64,000 nt of DNA from JAGQKC01 sp965223675 (GTDB taxonomy: Bacteria > Nitrospirota > Nitrospiria > Nitrospirales > UBA8639). The DNA lies in NCBI GenBank assembly GCA_965223675.1, contig OZ245013.1, forward strand, positions 806,001 to 870,000, in the 5' to 3' direction. The position numbers and the translations under genes were made by a program. Numbering within the stretch: the stretch's first letter is position 1; each line of letters begins with the position of its first letter. Shown in pieces: positions 32,509-41,425 of the stretch. Below the pieces are notes generated by a model that saw only the letters and a program-made list of their open reading frames with translations, did no database searches and was not told the DNA's origin.

Positions 32509-32937
32509 TTATGGCTTAAGCATATCGGAGGACACCTCTCGCAGTCCTGGACTAACGCGAGTTCCATTTTTGTTGGTAATGGAAATCACATGACTAAGCG
32601 AGGTTAAGATGACCTGATCGATTGGACCAGATCGCAGCTCCGGCTGTTCTAACAAAACTTTGTAGACTTCTTTGGACAGTTCTTTTGCGGACAGAGGCCT
32701 AGTTAAAGTGACGACCAGACCGGTAGATTCATAGACATGATCAAGGCCGGCCAGAAATCCAAAAACAAACGATGCACGGCTTTCTGTTGAAAGTCTCATC
32801 CATTTTTTGGCCTCGATATCATCAGCATTCAAAATAAAGGAGCCTTGTCCTTGAGACGGAATACTCAAAAGCAATAAAAACATCAACACTAGAAGTATGA
32901 GGATTCTATGTGTGTGCATGGGGTAAGAGGGATTCAT
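32509..32937 (-). CDS. Exported hypothetical protein (142 aa)
   Basis: Not recognised. A signal peptide (LILLVLMFLLLLSIPSQGQG, about 13-32) precedes a soluble domain with KWMRLSTESRASFVFGFLAG, LDHVYESTGLVVTL and a Leu-rich helical stretch (LSKEVYKVLLEQPELRSG). The start could be the first ATG or the next one (MHTHRI). It converges on the PepSY gene. No box lies directly upstream, only unpaired TGTCTG and TGTCTA hexamers near 32992 and 33041. Confidence 0.6.
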   Translation of the reverse strand: MNPSYPMHTHRILILLVLMFLLLLSIPSQGQGSFILNADDIEAKKWMRLSTESRASFVFGFLAGLDHVYESTGLVVTLTRPLSAKELSKEVYKVLLEQPELRSGPIDQVILTSLSHVISITNKNGTRVSPGLREVSSDMLKP

Positions 32938-33201
32938 GGTCTCTATGGCCTTTCATTGTGAGGAATGGCGAAAATGATAAGTTCAATGAGTATGTCTGAA
33001 GGAATAAGGAAGTTTTATATGGTTGAAAGATGGAAATATATGTCTAAGTAATTACACTCACAATCTCCACGCTTCAAGAATCCTTGGGCATGTTTACATA
33101 ATTAACTGTAGGGAATTCACAAAGCCTAGTCTTCTCGCGCGGAATAGTCAAGGTGACGTATGTTTCATAGCGGTAAATATATTTAAAATAAAGGAATTTC
33201 T

Positions 33202-33945
33202 TTGCTGAAATGTCTAAAACCACTCTTGGGGTACGTCATTCAAGCCACCGATGAAAATATCGGAAGAGTCAAAGATTTCTATTTTGATGACCAGCATTGG
33301 ATCATTCGATATCTCGTCGCTAATACGGGAAACTGGTTGCCGGGACGTTTGGTCCTTATTGCCACGGAAGCACTGGGACCACCCAAGTGGGACGATCAAG
33401 AATTCCCTGTGATGTTAACGGCCAAGCATGTTGAGAACAGCCCCAGTATAGAAGTTGATCAACCTATCTCAGTTCAAAAAGAACAGGCATTGCGCGCCCA
33501 TTTTCAATGGCCGCCATATTGGGATCTGGGAGGAGCGCCTATTGCTCGGAAAATAAAACCCATACTTTCGGCTGAAACAGCTCAAGTATTAGACCAGACT
33601 GAACATGCAGGAGATCCACATCTGCAGAACGTGAATGAGGTGTTTGACTATGTAATTCAGGCTGTCGATGGAAAGATCGGGCATGTTGAGGATTTTGTGA
33701 TCGATGATCTGAACTGGCACATCAGATACATGGTCATTGATACCGGTAATTGGATACCAGGAAAGAAAGTGCTTGTGGCACCCCGGTGGATTCGCGATAT
33801 TTCTTGGTCTGATCAAACGGCCTCCGTGATTCACTCTCAAGAGCAGATTAACTCATGCCCGGAGTTCGATCCAAACGTGCCGATTACTCGACAGTATGAA
33901 GAACAATTGTATGAACACTATAGTCGCACCAAGGAAAGTCTGTGA
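33202..33945 (+). CDS. Double PRC-barrel protein (paralogue of 10560-11330)
   Basis: 247 residues from a TTG start preceded by AAAGGAATTTC; the residues from MLKCLKPLLGYVIQATDENIG align with the paralogue's MLRTIKAVLGYTLFATDKNLG, which supports this start. Two PRC-barrels (about 1-85, 140-225), each with a GNWxPGxxVL motif and a WxIRYxVxxTG strand. Between them is the LRAHFQWPPYWD segment shared with the paralogue. Cytoplasmic. Stop and next start overlap (TGATG), so it is coupled to the 85-residue protein. Confidence 0.88.
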   Translation: MLKCLKPLLGYVIQATDENIGRVKDFYFDDQHWIIRYLVANTGNWLPGRLVLIATEALGPPKWDDQEFPVMLTAKHVENSPSIEVDQPISVQKEQALRAHFQWPPYWDLGGAPIARKIKPILSAETAQVLDQTEHAGDPHLQNVNEVFDYVIQAVDGKIGHVEDFVIDDLNWHIRYMVIDTGNWIPGKKVLVAPRWIRDISWSDQTASVIHSQEQINSCPEFDPNVPITRQYEEQLYEHYSRTKESL

Positions 33946-34199
33946 TGGAACGGTACACGTTAGAAAACAAACCCGAGGGTTTAGTGACCATGCGAAAGAA
34001 AACGAAAGTGCGCGCGATGTTTATTCGTGAACCCTTTCAGGTGGAAACGCAAGAAGGACTGATGAAAATTTCTCCGGAAACCGTAGATGGCTGGGAAAAT
34101 GGCTATTACCTAGTGTATCCAGAGGATGGATCGAAACCGTACACGTGGAGCCCCAAGTTTGCTGCAGAGAATTATGAGCCTGTTGACGAGCACGGTTAG
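33945..34199 (+). CDS. Small protein coupled to the PRC-barrel gene (84 aa)
   Basis: The ATG overlaps the preceding stop by one base. The protein reads as a compact beta domain: MRKKTKVRAMFIREPFQVET, GLMKISPETVDGWENGYYLV and YPEDGSKPYTWSPKFAAENY. No signal peptide. I do not recognise a family. Translational coupling suggests a shared task with the PRC-barrel protein. Confidence 0.65.
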   Translation: MERYTLENKPEGLVTMRKKTKVRAMFIREPFQVETQEGLMKISPETVDGWENGYYLVYPEDGSKPYTWSPKFAAENYEPVDEHG

Positions 34200-34338
34200 G
34201 TTTGTCATCTCAACGGTGAATGGGCAAAAGAATGAAGAATAATTCTGACGGCACCCTAAACATGCAATGTCTTGGACGAAGCATTCACAAGTTTGGCGCG
34301 AAATCGTAACTAATACAAACAGAAATGGAGAACATACA

Positions 34339-34500
34339 ATGACAATGAAAAAACCCTTCACAGCGCTTTTTCTCAGCATGATGCTTCTATTCCCTATTTT
34401 TAGCGGTTGTGAGCAAGAGGGCCCAGCTGAACGCGCAGGCGAAGCCATTGATGAGGCAGCGGAAGACACAGGAGATGCGATAGAAGACGCCACCGACTAA
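34339..34500 (+). CDS. Entericidin-like small lipoprotein
   Basis: 53 residues; GGAGAACATACA precedes the ATG. The signal peptide carries a lipobox (FPIFSGC), and the mature part is a short acidic helix (ERAGEAIDEAAEDTGDAIED). The composition and size match entericidin/small stress lipoproteins. It is similar to the 46865-46999 product. Expected in the envelope, role unknown. No TRGACA box found in the 140 bases before it. Confidence 0.8.
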   Translation: MTMKKPFTALFLSMMLLFPIFSGCEQEGPAERAGEAIDEAAEDTGDAIEDATD

Positions 34501-34627
34501 TAAACTTCTTGAAATAAGAACCATCAGGTATCACTTTTGGGGATTGTGACATGCATGGTGATTATGCGTTCTATAATCGAGACGAACTCCAGTACGTTCG
34601 TAGACACATGAGAAAAGGACTGTATTG

Positions 34628-35497
34628 ATGGCGATCTACAGCCACTTCATTCCAACTGATATTCGCTCATTGTCGCTGACGATCTTCTTTGTGTCGCTTA
34701 TGGGTTGTCAGAGTAACCCCTACACCGAGCGCTCTCAATTGTTGCTTGTGCCTCAGTCCTACGAGAATCAGATGGGTGCTCAAGCCTATCAGCAGGTACT
34801 CAATGATCCTGAGATTAATATCGCTCAAGATTCTAAGACTGTTGAGCTTGTGCAAGAAGTCGCGGGCCGGATTATTGAAGCTGCCAAACAATCTAAATAT
34901 TCTAAGAAAGCGCAAACCTACGAATGGGACGTGTCGGTCATTCAAGATGATCAAACCATGAATGCGTGGGCTCTACCAGGCGGAAAAATCGCTGTCTATA
35001 CTGGCATTTTTTCTGTCGCCAAAAATACAGCTGGGCTGGCAGCGATCATGGGGCATGAAGTCGTGCATGCACTGGCCCGTCATGGGGCCGAGCGGATGAG
35101 TCATGGCCTCGTCACTCAAACTGGGTTGACAGCTGCGGCCATTGCTCTACAAACTCAGGGATTGGGTGGTGTGGCGGGGCAGGGCATCATGTCAGCACTC
35201 GGTTTAGGAGCCCAGGTTGGTGTTGTCTTACCGTTTAGCCGTGAACACGAATCTGAGGCTGACTATATTGGATTGTTATTGGCAGCTGAAGCGGGATATG
35301 ATCCACGGGAAGCTGTTAAGGTTTGGCAAAGAATGAAGCAGGCGACAGAGGGGCAACCTCCTGAGTTTTTATCCACCCACCCTGGTCATGATACCCGGAT
35401 CCAGCAACTTCAAGATTGGATGCCAGAGGCCTTGACTCGTTACCGTAATGGTCCTGAGGCTCCCGTGCAGGAACTTCCTTCTGTGAAGTCCCCTTAA
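34628..35497 (+). CDS. M48-family zinc metallopeptidase, lipoprotein
   Basis: 289 residues from the ATG at 34628 (a TTG lies one codon earlier). A signal peptide with a lipobox-like LMGC (about residue 27) is followed by the M48 catalytic domain with HEVVHALARHGAERMSHG (HExxH, about 140-144) and the third-ligand segment SREHESEADYIGLLLAAEAG. This fits LoiP/BepA-type periplasmic proteases that handle misfolded outer-membrane proteins. AAAGGA lies 9 bases before the ATG. It precedes a permease gene by 55 bases. Confidence 0.92.
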   Translation: MAIYSHFIPTDIRSLSLTIFFVSLMGCQSNPYTERSQLLLVPQSYENQMGAQAYQQVLNDPEINIAQDSKTVELVQEVAGRIIEAAKQSKYSKKAQTYEWDVSVIQDDQTMNAWALPGGKIAVYTGIFSVAKNTAGLAAIMGHEVVHALARHGAERMSHGLVTQTGLTAAAIALQTQGLGGVAGQGIMSALGLGAQVGVVLPFSREHESEADYIGLLLAAEAGYDPREAVKVWQRMKQATEGQPPEFLSTHPGHDTRIQQLQDWMPEALTRYRNGPEAPVQELPSVKSP

Positions 35498-35552
35498 CCG
35501 AACCTCCCACCACATGTTACACAGATCATTCATGAAATTTCTGGAGTGATCA

Positions 35553-36680
35553 ATGGGCTACATTGATCCTTTAGAACCAGCTTCCGTCCACTCCCCGAAA
35601 CCCGATATTTCGAAATTGCCAGAAATGCTAAGAGGGCCCATCGACATCCGGTCGGTCGCCCTCACGGGACTCTTCATTTTCGCAACTGTCTATACGTTGA
35701 TGGTGGCAAAAGCCGTATTTTTGCCCATCGCCATCGCACTCGTGTTAAGTTTCTTATTGGCCCCCTTAATCAGACTAACCAAAAACCTTTGGATACCAGA
35801 AAGTATTGCCGCGGCTCTCGTGTTGCTTGCAGTCGGGGGCATTGTCGCATATGGCATTTCTTACCTCGCTGAACCAGCAGTAGACTGGGTGTCGAAAGCA
35901 CCAGATGCATTGAACATCATCGAGGCAAAAATGCGAGCCATCAGAGCCTCTGTGTTGCACATGAGCCAGGCCACAGAAGTCATTGAAAAGTTAACGACCC
36001 TCGAGGATGGGGCACCACGACGACGTCTGGTTGAAATCAAGGGGCCAAGCCTTGGAGGCACGTTGATAGGGATCACAACGGAATTTTTTGCCAGCTTCAT
36101 TGCGACAACTATTCTCCTGTATTTTCTCTTGGCTTCTGGAGATTTGTTCCTAGAAAAACTCGTAAAGGTATTGCCGACATTCTCAGACAAAAGGCGAGCC
36201 GTTGAGATTGTTCGTGATATCGAGAAAAGTATTTCCACTCACTTAATGACGGTGACCTGTATCAATCTTGGTCTTGGCTTGGCGATTGGAATCACAATGT
36301 ATTTTCTTGGAATGCCGAACCCTATTCTCTGGGGTGTGATGGGTGCTATTCTGAACTTTGTTCCCTATGTTGGTAGCATCATTGGAATCGTTATTGTCAC
36401 CTTGGTAGCAGCTCTGACGTTTTCACAACTTGGATGGATCTTTCTCGTCGGATCCTCGTATGCCACATTGACTGCCATGGAAGGGACTTTCTTGACTCCT
36501 ATGATTTTGGGCAAACAGCTTACACTGAATCCAGTGGTCGTTCTTCTCAGTGTGTTTCTCTGGGGATGGATTTGGGGAATTCCTGGTGCTCTACTGGCTG
36601 TTCCGCTCGTTGCCTCGTTCAAAATCATGTGCGATCATCTTGAGCCGCTGGCCTCCATTGGTGAATTTTTAGGACGGTAG
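35553..36680 (+). CDS. AI-2E/PerM-family permease (second copy)
   Basis: 375 residues with the family's membrane layout: ALTGLFIFATVYTLMVAKAVFLP near the start, the soluble central part (about 110-170), then TEFFASFIATTILLYFLLASGD, NLGLGLAIGITMYFLGMPNP, GAILNFVPYVGSIIGIVIVT and GKQLTLNPVVVLLSVFLWGW. It is less like the 22944 paralogue than expected for a recent duplication. Transport substrate unknown. CTGGAGTGATCA precedes the ATG. Confidence 0.9.
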   Translation: MGYIDPLEPASVHSPKPDISKLPEMLRGPIDIRSVALTGLFIFATVYTLMVAKAVFLPIAIALVLSFLLAPLIRLTKNLWIPESIAAALVLLAVGGIVAYGISYLAEPAVDWVSKAPDALNIIEAKMRAIRASVLHMSQATEVIEKLTTLEDGAPRRRLVEIKGPSLGGTLIGITTEFFASFIATTILLYFLLASGDLFLEKLVKVLPTFSDKRRAVEIVRDIEKSISTHLMTVTCINLGLGLAIGITMYFLGMPNPILWGVMGAILNFVPYVGSIIGIVIVTLVAALTFSQLGWIFLVGSSYATLTAMEGTFLTPMILGKQLTLNPVVVLLSVFLWGWIWGIPGALLAVPLVASFKIMCDHLEPLASIGEFLGR

Positions 36681-36800
36681 ATTCTCGGCGTTCATCATAA
36701 TGATGGCATAAATCTCTCATATCGTAATGATCAACCGTTCTTGCATGATCAAATCTCATGATGCAAAAATAATCTTCCCTCCAAACAAAAACGGTCGCCT

Positions 36801-38141
36801 ATGAACACATGGCTTCTCAATCAGTGGGATCACCTCCGTTCTAGTTTTTGGTTTGTTCCAACGTTACTGTCTGTACTGGCGATCGGCCTCGCGTTTGCGA
36901 TGATCAACCTGGACGAACAAGTCCCGGAGATGGTGATTGAACATGCTCCTTGGTTGTGGGCGAGAGGACCAGATGGCGCCTTATCCCTGTTATCGACCAT
37001 TGCGGGTTCGATGATCACGATCGCAGGCGTGGTGTTTTCAATCACGATTGTGGCGTTGACGCTTGCCTCAGCTCAGTTCGGTCCGAGGCTCCTACGAAAT
37101 TTTATGCGTGATCGAGGTAATCAGATCAGCTTGGGAACGTTTGTTGCCACGTTTCTGTACTGTTTGTTCGTCATTCGTGCGGTGAAAGGAGGCGGGCCGG
37201 AACAACTGTTTGTGCCTTTCCTCTCGATTACCGTCGCTCTTTTTCTAGCTGTTGCCAGTCTGGGTGTGTTGATCTACTTCATGCACCATGTTTCGGTCTC
37301 TATTCAAGCTCCTCAAGTTGTCGCTCTTGTGGCTTCTGACCTTCGTGATGCCATTGTACGTTTGTTCCCAGACCAAATAGGAGAAAGGAAGAAAAGAAAT
37401 AATGCTCATCATGGTGAGGACGATGTTCCTAGAGACTTTGAAACAAAGTCTCATCCCGTGCGGTCCCTTAGTGGGGGATATGTGCAAGCGATTGATGTGG
37501 ATGGGCTCATGCATCTTGCCCAAGAAAAAGACTTGGTGATACGAGTCGAACATCGGCCCGGTCATTTCGTGGTCAAGGACGATCCTTTGGTTTTGGTTTG
37601 GCCTGGGGAACGTCTCGATGAAGAGAGCAAAGAACAGATTCATGAAACGTTTATCCTGGGCATACAACGAACACAAGAGCAAGATGTAGAATATGCTATT
37701 GACCAATTAGTTGAGGTTGCGATTCGTGCCTTGTCACCTGGCATCAACGATCCATTTACTGCGATGAACTGTATCGATCGTTTAGGAGAAGCGTTGTGTC
37801 AGATGGCGAAGCGTACCATTCCTTCGCCGTATCGCTATGATGAACAGAATCTTCTTCGTGTGATTGCCTTTCCGGTGACATTTCGTGGCATGACCGACGC
37901 CGCGTTCGATCAAATTCGCCAGTATGGTCGATCATCTGTGTCCGTCACCATTCGGCTGCTTGAAACGATTGAAACGATCGTGAAGTGTGTGGGAATTGCG
38001 GAAGACCGACTTGCGTTACGAGAACAGGCTATCATGATCAAAAGAGGAAGTGAGGAAGTCATAGTAGAAGAAATGGATCGACTGGAAGTGAACAAACGGT
38101 ATCAAGCGGTCATGAATGCGCTAAGAAGCAATGATGTTTAG
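36801..38141 (+). CDS. DUF2254-family membrane protein
   Basis: 446 residues. Four membrane segments in the first 155 residues (FVPTLLSVLAIGLAFAMI; TIAGSMITIAGVVFSITIVAL; LGTFVATFLYCLFVIRAV; SITVALFLAVASLGVLIYFM) are followed by a large soluble C-terminal region with ALSPGINDPFTAMNCIDRLG, the hallmark of the DUF2254 family. The function is unknown. The motif LTLASAQFGPRLLRNFMRD is also typical. It follows the permease gene by 120 bases. Confidence 0.88.
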   Translation: MNTWLLNQWDHLRSSFWFVPTLLSVLAIGLAFAMINLDEQVPEMVIEHAPWLWARGPDGALSLLSTIAGSMITIAGVVFSITIVALTLASAQFGPRLLRNFMRDRGNQISLGTFVATFLYCLFVIRAVKGGGPEQLFVPFLSITVALFLAVASLGVLIYFMHHVSVSIQAPQVVALVASDLRDAIVRLFPDQIGERKKRNNAHHGEDDVPRDFETKSHPVRSLSGGYVQAIDVDGLMHLAQEKDLVIRVEHRPGHFVVKDDPLVLVWPGERLDEESKEQIHETFILGIQRTQEQDVEYAIDQLVEVAIRALSPGINDPFTAMNCIDRLGEALCQMAKRTIPSPYRYDEQNLLRVIAFPVTFRGMTDAAFDQIRQYGRSSVSVTIRLLETIETIVKCVGIAEDRLALREQAIMIKRGSEEVIVEEMDRLEVNKRYQAVMNALRSNDV

Positions 38142-38218
38142 CCATAGCATGTTGTGCGTCATTGCGTCATAAAGGGCAATAGTCTCATTGCATAAGGGTT
38201 AAGTTACTCCAATTTTTT

Positions 38219-38254
38219 TTGACATCGTCCTTTCTCTAGGTTTTTATTTGTCCA
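38219..38254 (+). promoter_or_regulatory. TRGACA box N
   Basis: TTGACA-N24-TGTCCA, one mismatch. TTGT-TAAGAA (hexamer 38278-38283) follows at offset 29. It serves the mscS gene at 38470 through a leader of about 180 bases. This accounts for the 38142-38469 gap; a 61-codon frame at 38288 is not supported. Confidence 0.68.
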
Positions 38255-38469
38255 TGGGAAACTTTTCCTGAATTTGTTAAGAATAGAATGACAACTTGTG
38301 ACATGTGCACATGTGCACGAGGCGTTTCGAAGTCTTTGGGTATTCAAGTGGTGTATGACTCTATGTTGGGAGACTGTCTCCGTACTGAAACAATGAATTT
38401 TTTTTTATTTCAAACGGACACTTACCCTATTTTACGCATCCGTCGAGCCTCAGCTAGGAGACGCCTGCC

Positions 38470-39369
38470 ATGAAACCCCTTACCGTCATCATGGAAAGCT
38501 TGCGCAACATGGGAGAGAGTTTTTTTGCGCATCTCCCGCAAATCGTATTCGGATGTATCTTGCTCGTCCTGACATGGGCAGCATCTCGACTCGTTCGCAT
38601 CGTGCTCCGACGTATTCTCCCTCGTTTCCAATTGCGAACATCTCTTCAGAAACTTATTCAACAATTGAGCTATATCGTTATCTGGACGATTGGAATCTTA
38701 GCGTCGGCGATCGTCATGTTCCCCACACTGACACCGGGTAAAGTACTCACGGCGGTTGGGCTCGGATCTATTGCGATTGGGTTTGCGTTCAAAGACATTT
38801 TTGAGAATTTTATCGCAGGGATGTTGATTCTCTTTCGAGAACCCTTTCAACTTAAAGATTTTATTGAATGTCAAGAGCTAGAGGGATTCGTCGAAGAAAT
38901 CACGATCAGAGATACGCATATTCGCCAAGTCGATGGACAGCGAGTGGTCATTCCGAACGCGCAGCTCTTTAAAAATCCGGTAACGGTTCGAACTGATCTT
39001 GACAAACGTCGTGTGACCATCATGTGTGGCGTCGCGTACGGAGAAGATGTTGATAAGGCTCGAGAAGTCATCTCCGGAGCTGTTCAAGGGCTTGAAACCG
39101 TGGATACAGAAAAAGATGTCCAGATCTTCGCTCAAGCATTCGGGGCGAGCAGCATTGACTTTGAAGTGACCTGGTGGACGGGTTCCAAACCTGTCGACGT
39201 TCGGAGGTCTCGAGACAAAGTGGTTGCCGCAGTGAAAAAAGCTTTGGACAAAGCTGGGATTGAAATTCCCTTCCCATACCGCACGCTAACGTTCAAAGAG
39301 CCATTGAGAACCGTCTCGAATCACAGTGGCGCAAAAGATGGGACGCTTGGGAGTCAAGAGAACGAATAA
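38470..39369 (+). CDS. Mechanosensitive channel of the MscS family
   Basis: 299 residues, close to E. coli MscS. Membrane segments at about 18-38 (FGCILLVLTWAASRLVRIVL), 58-78 and the pore region (VLTAVGLGSIAIGFAFKDIF, about 88-107) followed by NFIAGMLILFREPFQLKDFI, VDGQRVVIPNAQLF and a cytoplasmic alpha/beta domain ending FPYRTLTF. Releases osmolytes on hypo-osmotic shock. Unlike the 20863-22260 channel it has no BON domain. Start ATG after CTAGGAGACGCCTGCC. Box N controls it by position. Confidence 0.93.
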   Translation: MKPLTVIMESLRNMGESFFAHLPQIVFGCILLVLTWAASRLVRIVLRRILPRFQLRTSLQKLIQQLSYIVIWTIGILASAIVMFPTLTPGKVLTAVGLGSIAIGFAFKDIFENFIAGMLILFREPFQLKDFIECQELEGFVEEITIRDTHIRQVDGQRVVIPNAQLFKNPVTVRTDLDKRRVTIMCGVAYGEDVDKAREVISGAVQGLETVDTEKDVQIFAQAFGASSIDFEVTWWTGSKPVDVRRSRDKVVAAVKKALDKAGIEIPFPYRTLTFKEPLRTVSNHSGAKDGTLGSQENE

Positions 39370-39472
39370 GGCAGTTGGTGTGATTCACGATTTGTAACCT
39401 CAATGCTTAGTCGTAGTACACATATCAACCACTCTGTCCTTTCTCCCCTTTGAGGTAGACACGAGGTTCTAG

Positions 39473-39913
39473 ATGTTGGATGACATTCAATGGGCGGAAA
39501 TTCTGTCTCATCTCTATCATCTGGGGGTTGCCTACCTGCTGGCCATTCCAATTGGTTGGGATCGAGAAATGCGTGCTCGCGGAGCAGGCATCCGCACCTT
39601 TCCACTTGTGGCGATGGCGTCATGTGGTTATATGCTCACTGGAATTTATGTTCTTGAGCCAGATGACGCGAGGGCGCGAGTGATGTACGGGATCCTGACT
39701 GGCATTGGTTTCATTGGCGGCGGGGCTATTCTTAAGGAAAAGGGTAGTGTGGCCGGTACGGCGACCGCCGCGAGTATCTGGAGTACTGGGGCGATTGGCA
39801 TGGCTGTGGCCTGGCATCGATTTGAGATCGCATTAACCTTGAGCATCATGACCTTTTGTACATTGCGGTTTGGGAAGTTTCTGAGCGGAGAATCGACTGA
39901 AGAAACATCTTAG
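39473..39913 (+). CDS. MgtC/SapB-family membrane protein
   Basis: 146 residues with four membrane segments. Family signature: LLAIPIGWDREMRARGAGIRT, then LTGIGFIGGGAILKEKGSVAG and TATAASIWSTGAIGMAVAWH. MgtC proteins modulate F-type ATP synthase and phosphate or Mg2+ stress responses; short bacterial members like this lack the C-terminal ACT-like domain. GACACGAGGTTCTAG precedes the ATG. It lies in the run mscS-mgtC-nhaA, all on the plus strand. Confidence 0.9.
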   Translation: MLDDIQWAEILSHLYHLGVAYLLAIPIGWDREMRARGAGIRTFPLVAMASCGYMLTGIYVLEPDDARARVMYGILTGIGFIGGGAILKEKGSVAGTATAASIWSTGAIGMAVAWHRFEIALTLSIMTFCTLRFGKFLSGESTEETS

Positions 39914-40018
39914 CTATGAGTCATCTCAAAATGATGGTTAGTGCTAGGCTTTTTTATCTCTATGGTCCCGCATTCCATGGAATTGGTTGCCTGCCTATGC
40001 CAGGAAGTTGAGTCATTC

Positions 40019-41380
40019 ATGAGTCTTGTTAAACAAGCCAAGAAATCGAGTCATCCATCACCCATTGAAGCGCTGCTCAAGCCAGTGAATCATTTTATTC
40101 AGTATGAAGCGAGCAGTGGAATCGTTCTGTGTTTCATGACATTGCTTGCCTTGGTCTGGGCAAATTCTCCATTCGCCGCGTTATATTTTTCCCTTTGGCA
40201 AACACCTGTCATACTTGGGTTTGGAGAGGCGGTCCTTGATAAACCGTTGATCAAGTGGATCAATGACGGTCTGATGGCCATTTTTTTTTTCGTGATCGGC
40301 TTAGAAATAAAACGAGAAGTCTTAGTGGGAGAACTGTCGGAGCTTCATCAAGCAATCTTGCCTATCGTGGCTGCCATCGGGGGCATGGTGATTCCTGCAG
40401 GGCTCTACTTGCTTTTTACATTTGGACAACCTGGAGAAACCGGATGGGGCATTCCGATGGCGACGGATATAGCCTTTGCACTCGGAGTCTTAGCCCTTCT
40501 GGGCGATCGAATTCCATCAGGGTTGAAGGTCTTTCTCATCGGGCTTGCGATCGTCGATGACCTTGGAGCAATCTTGATCATCGCACTCTTCTACTCAGAC
40601 CATATCGTCATCGCACCACTAATCTGGGCAAGTCTCGGATTGCTTTGTCTTGTCGGAAGCAATGCGTTGGGCATACGGCACCCCCTCGTGTATTCGTTGC
40701 TGGGCATCGGAGGCGTATGGCTGGCTATGCTTTTGTCTGGTATCCACGCCACAGTTGCCGGCGTTCTCGTCGCGTTAACGATTCCAGCAAAAGCCGCCAT
40801 TCGTCAACGAGAATTCATGAAAAAGATCGAGACATTCTTGGATATTTTTAAACGAAAAGGAGCAGCCAATTCTCAGATCTTGGCTCGTCACAAACAAGCC
40901 GAAGCCGCTGAAGCCGTTAAAGTGAGTGGAGAACTGGTTCAGGCTCCATTGCAACGTCTAGAAAGTGTTCTGTGGCCGTGGGTGTCTTTTGGCATTATGC
41001 CTCTTTTTGCCTTAGCGAATGCGGGAATTGTGATCAAAGCAGATATTCTTGAAATGTTAACAGGAGCCGTGCCTTTTGGAATTATGGTCGGTCTTCTCCT
41101 TGGCAAACAGATTGGCATCACACTCTTTACATGGATGGCTGTCCGAGCTGGACTTGGCGAGCTTCCCGAAGGTGTCTCTTGGTATCACATTTATGCAGTG
41201 GGATGGTTAGGAGCCATTGGATTCACGATGTCGATATTTATCACTAGCTTAGCCTTTAATGACTCTGAGCTTCTTACGTCGGCTAAGGCTGGAATTCTTC
41301 TGGTTTCGTTCATTGCAGGGGTTGGCGGATGGTTATTGCTCAAAATCACTTCAATCGACCGAACAACGATTCATTCCTAA
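40019..41380 (+). CDS. nhaA: Na+/H+ antiporter NhaA
   Basis: 453 residues from the ATG at 40019; an in-frame GTG at 39941 gives an atypical N-terminus. NhaA marks: IKWINDGLMAIFFFVIGLEI KREVLVGEL (two adjacent pieces), GWGIPMATDIAFALGVLALL, LIGLAIVDDLGAILIIALFY with the two essential Asp, and the C-terminal WLGAIGFTMSIFITSLAF. About eleven membrane helices with a soluble insertion at about 260-300 (residues around FKRKGAANSQILARHKQ). Exports Na+ in exchange for protons; the length is above E. coli NhaA (388) owing to that insertion and both termini. Confidence 0.93.
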   Translation: MSLVKQAKKSSHPSPIEALLKPVNHFIQYEASSGIVLCFMTLLALVWANSPFAALYFSLWQTPVILGFGEAVLDKPLIKWINDGLMAIFFFVIGLEIKREVLVGELSELHQAILPIVAAIGGMVIPAGLYLLFTFGQPGETGWGIPMATDIAFALGVLALLGDRIPSGLKVFLIGLAIVDDLGAILIIALFYSDHIVIAPLIWASLGLLCLVGSNALGIRHPLVYSLLGIGGVWLAMLLSGIHATVAGVLVALTIPAKAAIRQREFMKKIETFLDIFKRKGAANSQILARHKQAEAAEAVKVSGELVQAPLQRLESVLWPWVSFGIMPLFALANAGIVIKADILEMLTGAVPFGIMVGLLLGKQIGITLFTWMAVRAGLGELPEGVSWYHIYAVGWLGAIGFTMSIFITSLAFNDSELLTSAKAGILLVSFIAGVGGWLLLKITSIDRTTIHS

Positions 41381-41425
41381 TGCGGCTCTTTTGTTTATGT
41401 ATTTCGTATCTTGAGGATTAAAGAG

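Noticed and set aside
32938..33201. A box before the PRC gene at 33202
   Set aside because: Unpaired TGTCTG and TGTCTA hexamers only.
38288..38473. Plus-strand 61-codon frame before mscS
   Set aside because: Lies in the leader after box N, no ribosome-binding site, and ends overlapping the well-supported mscS start.
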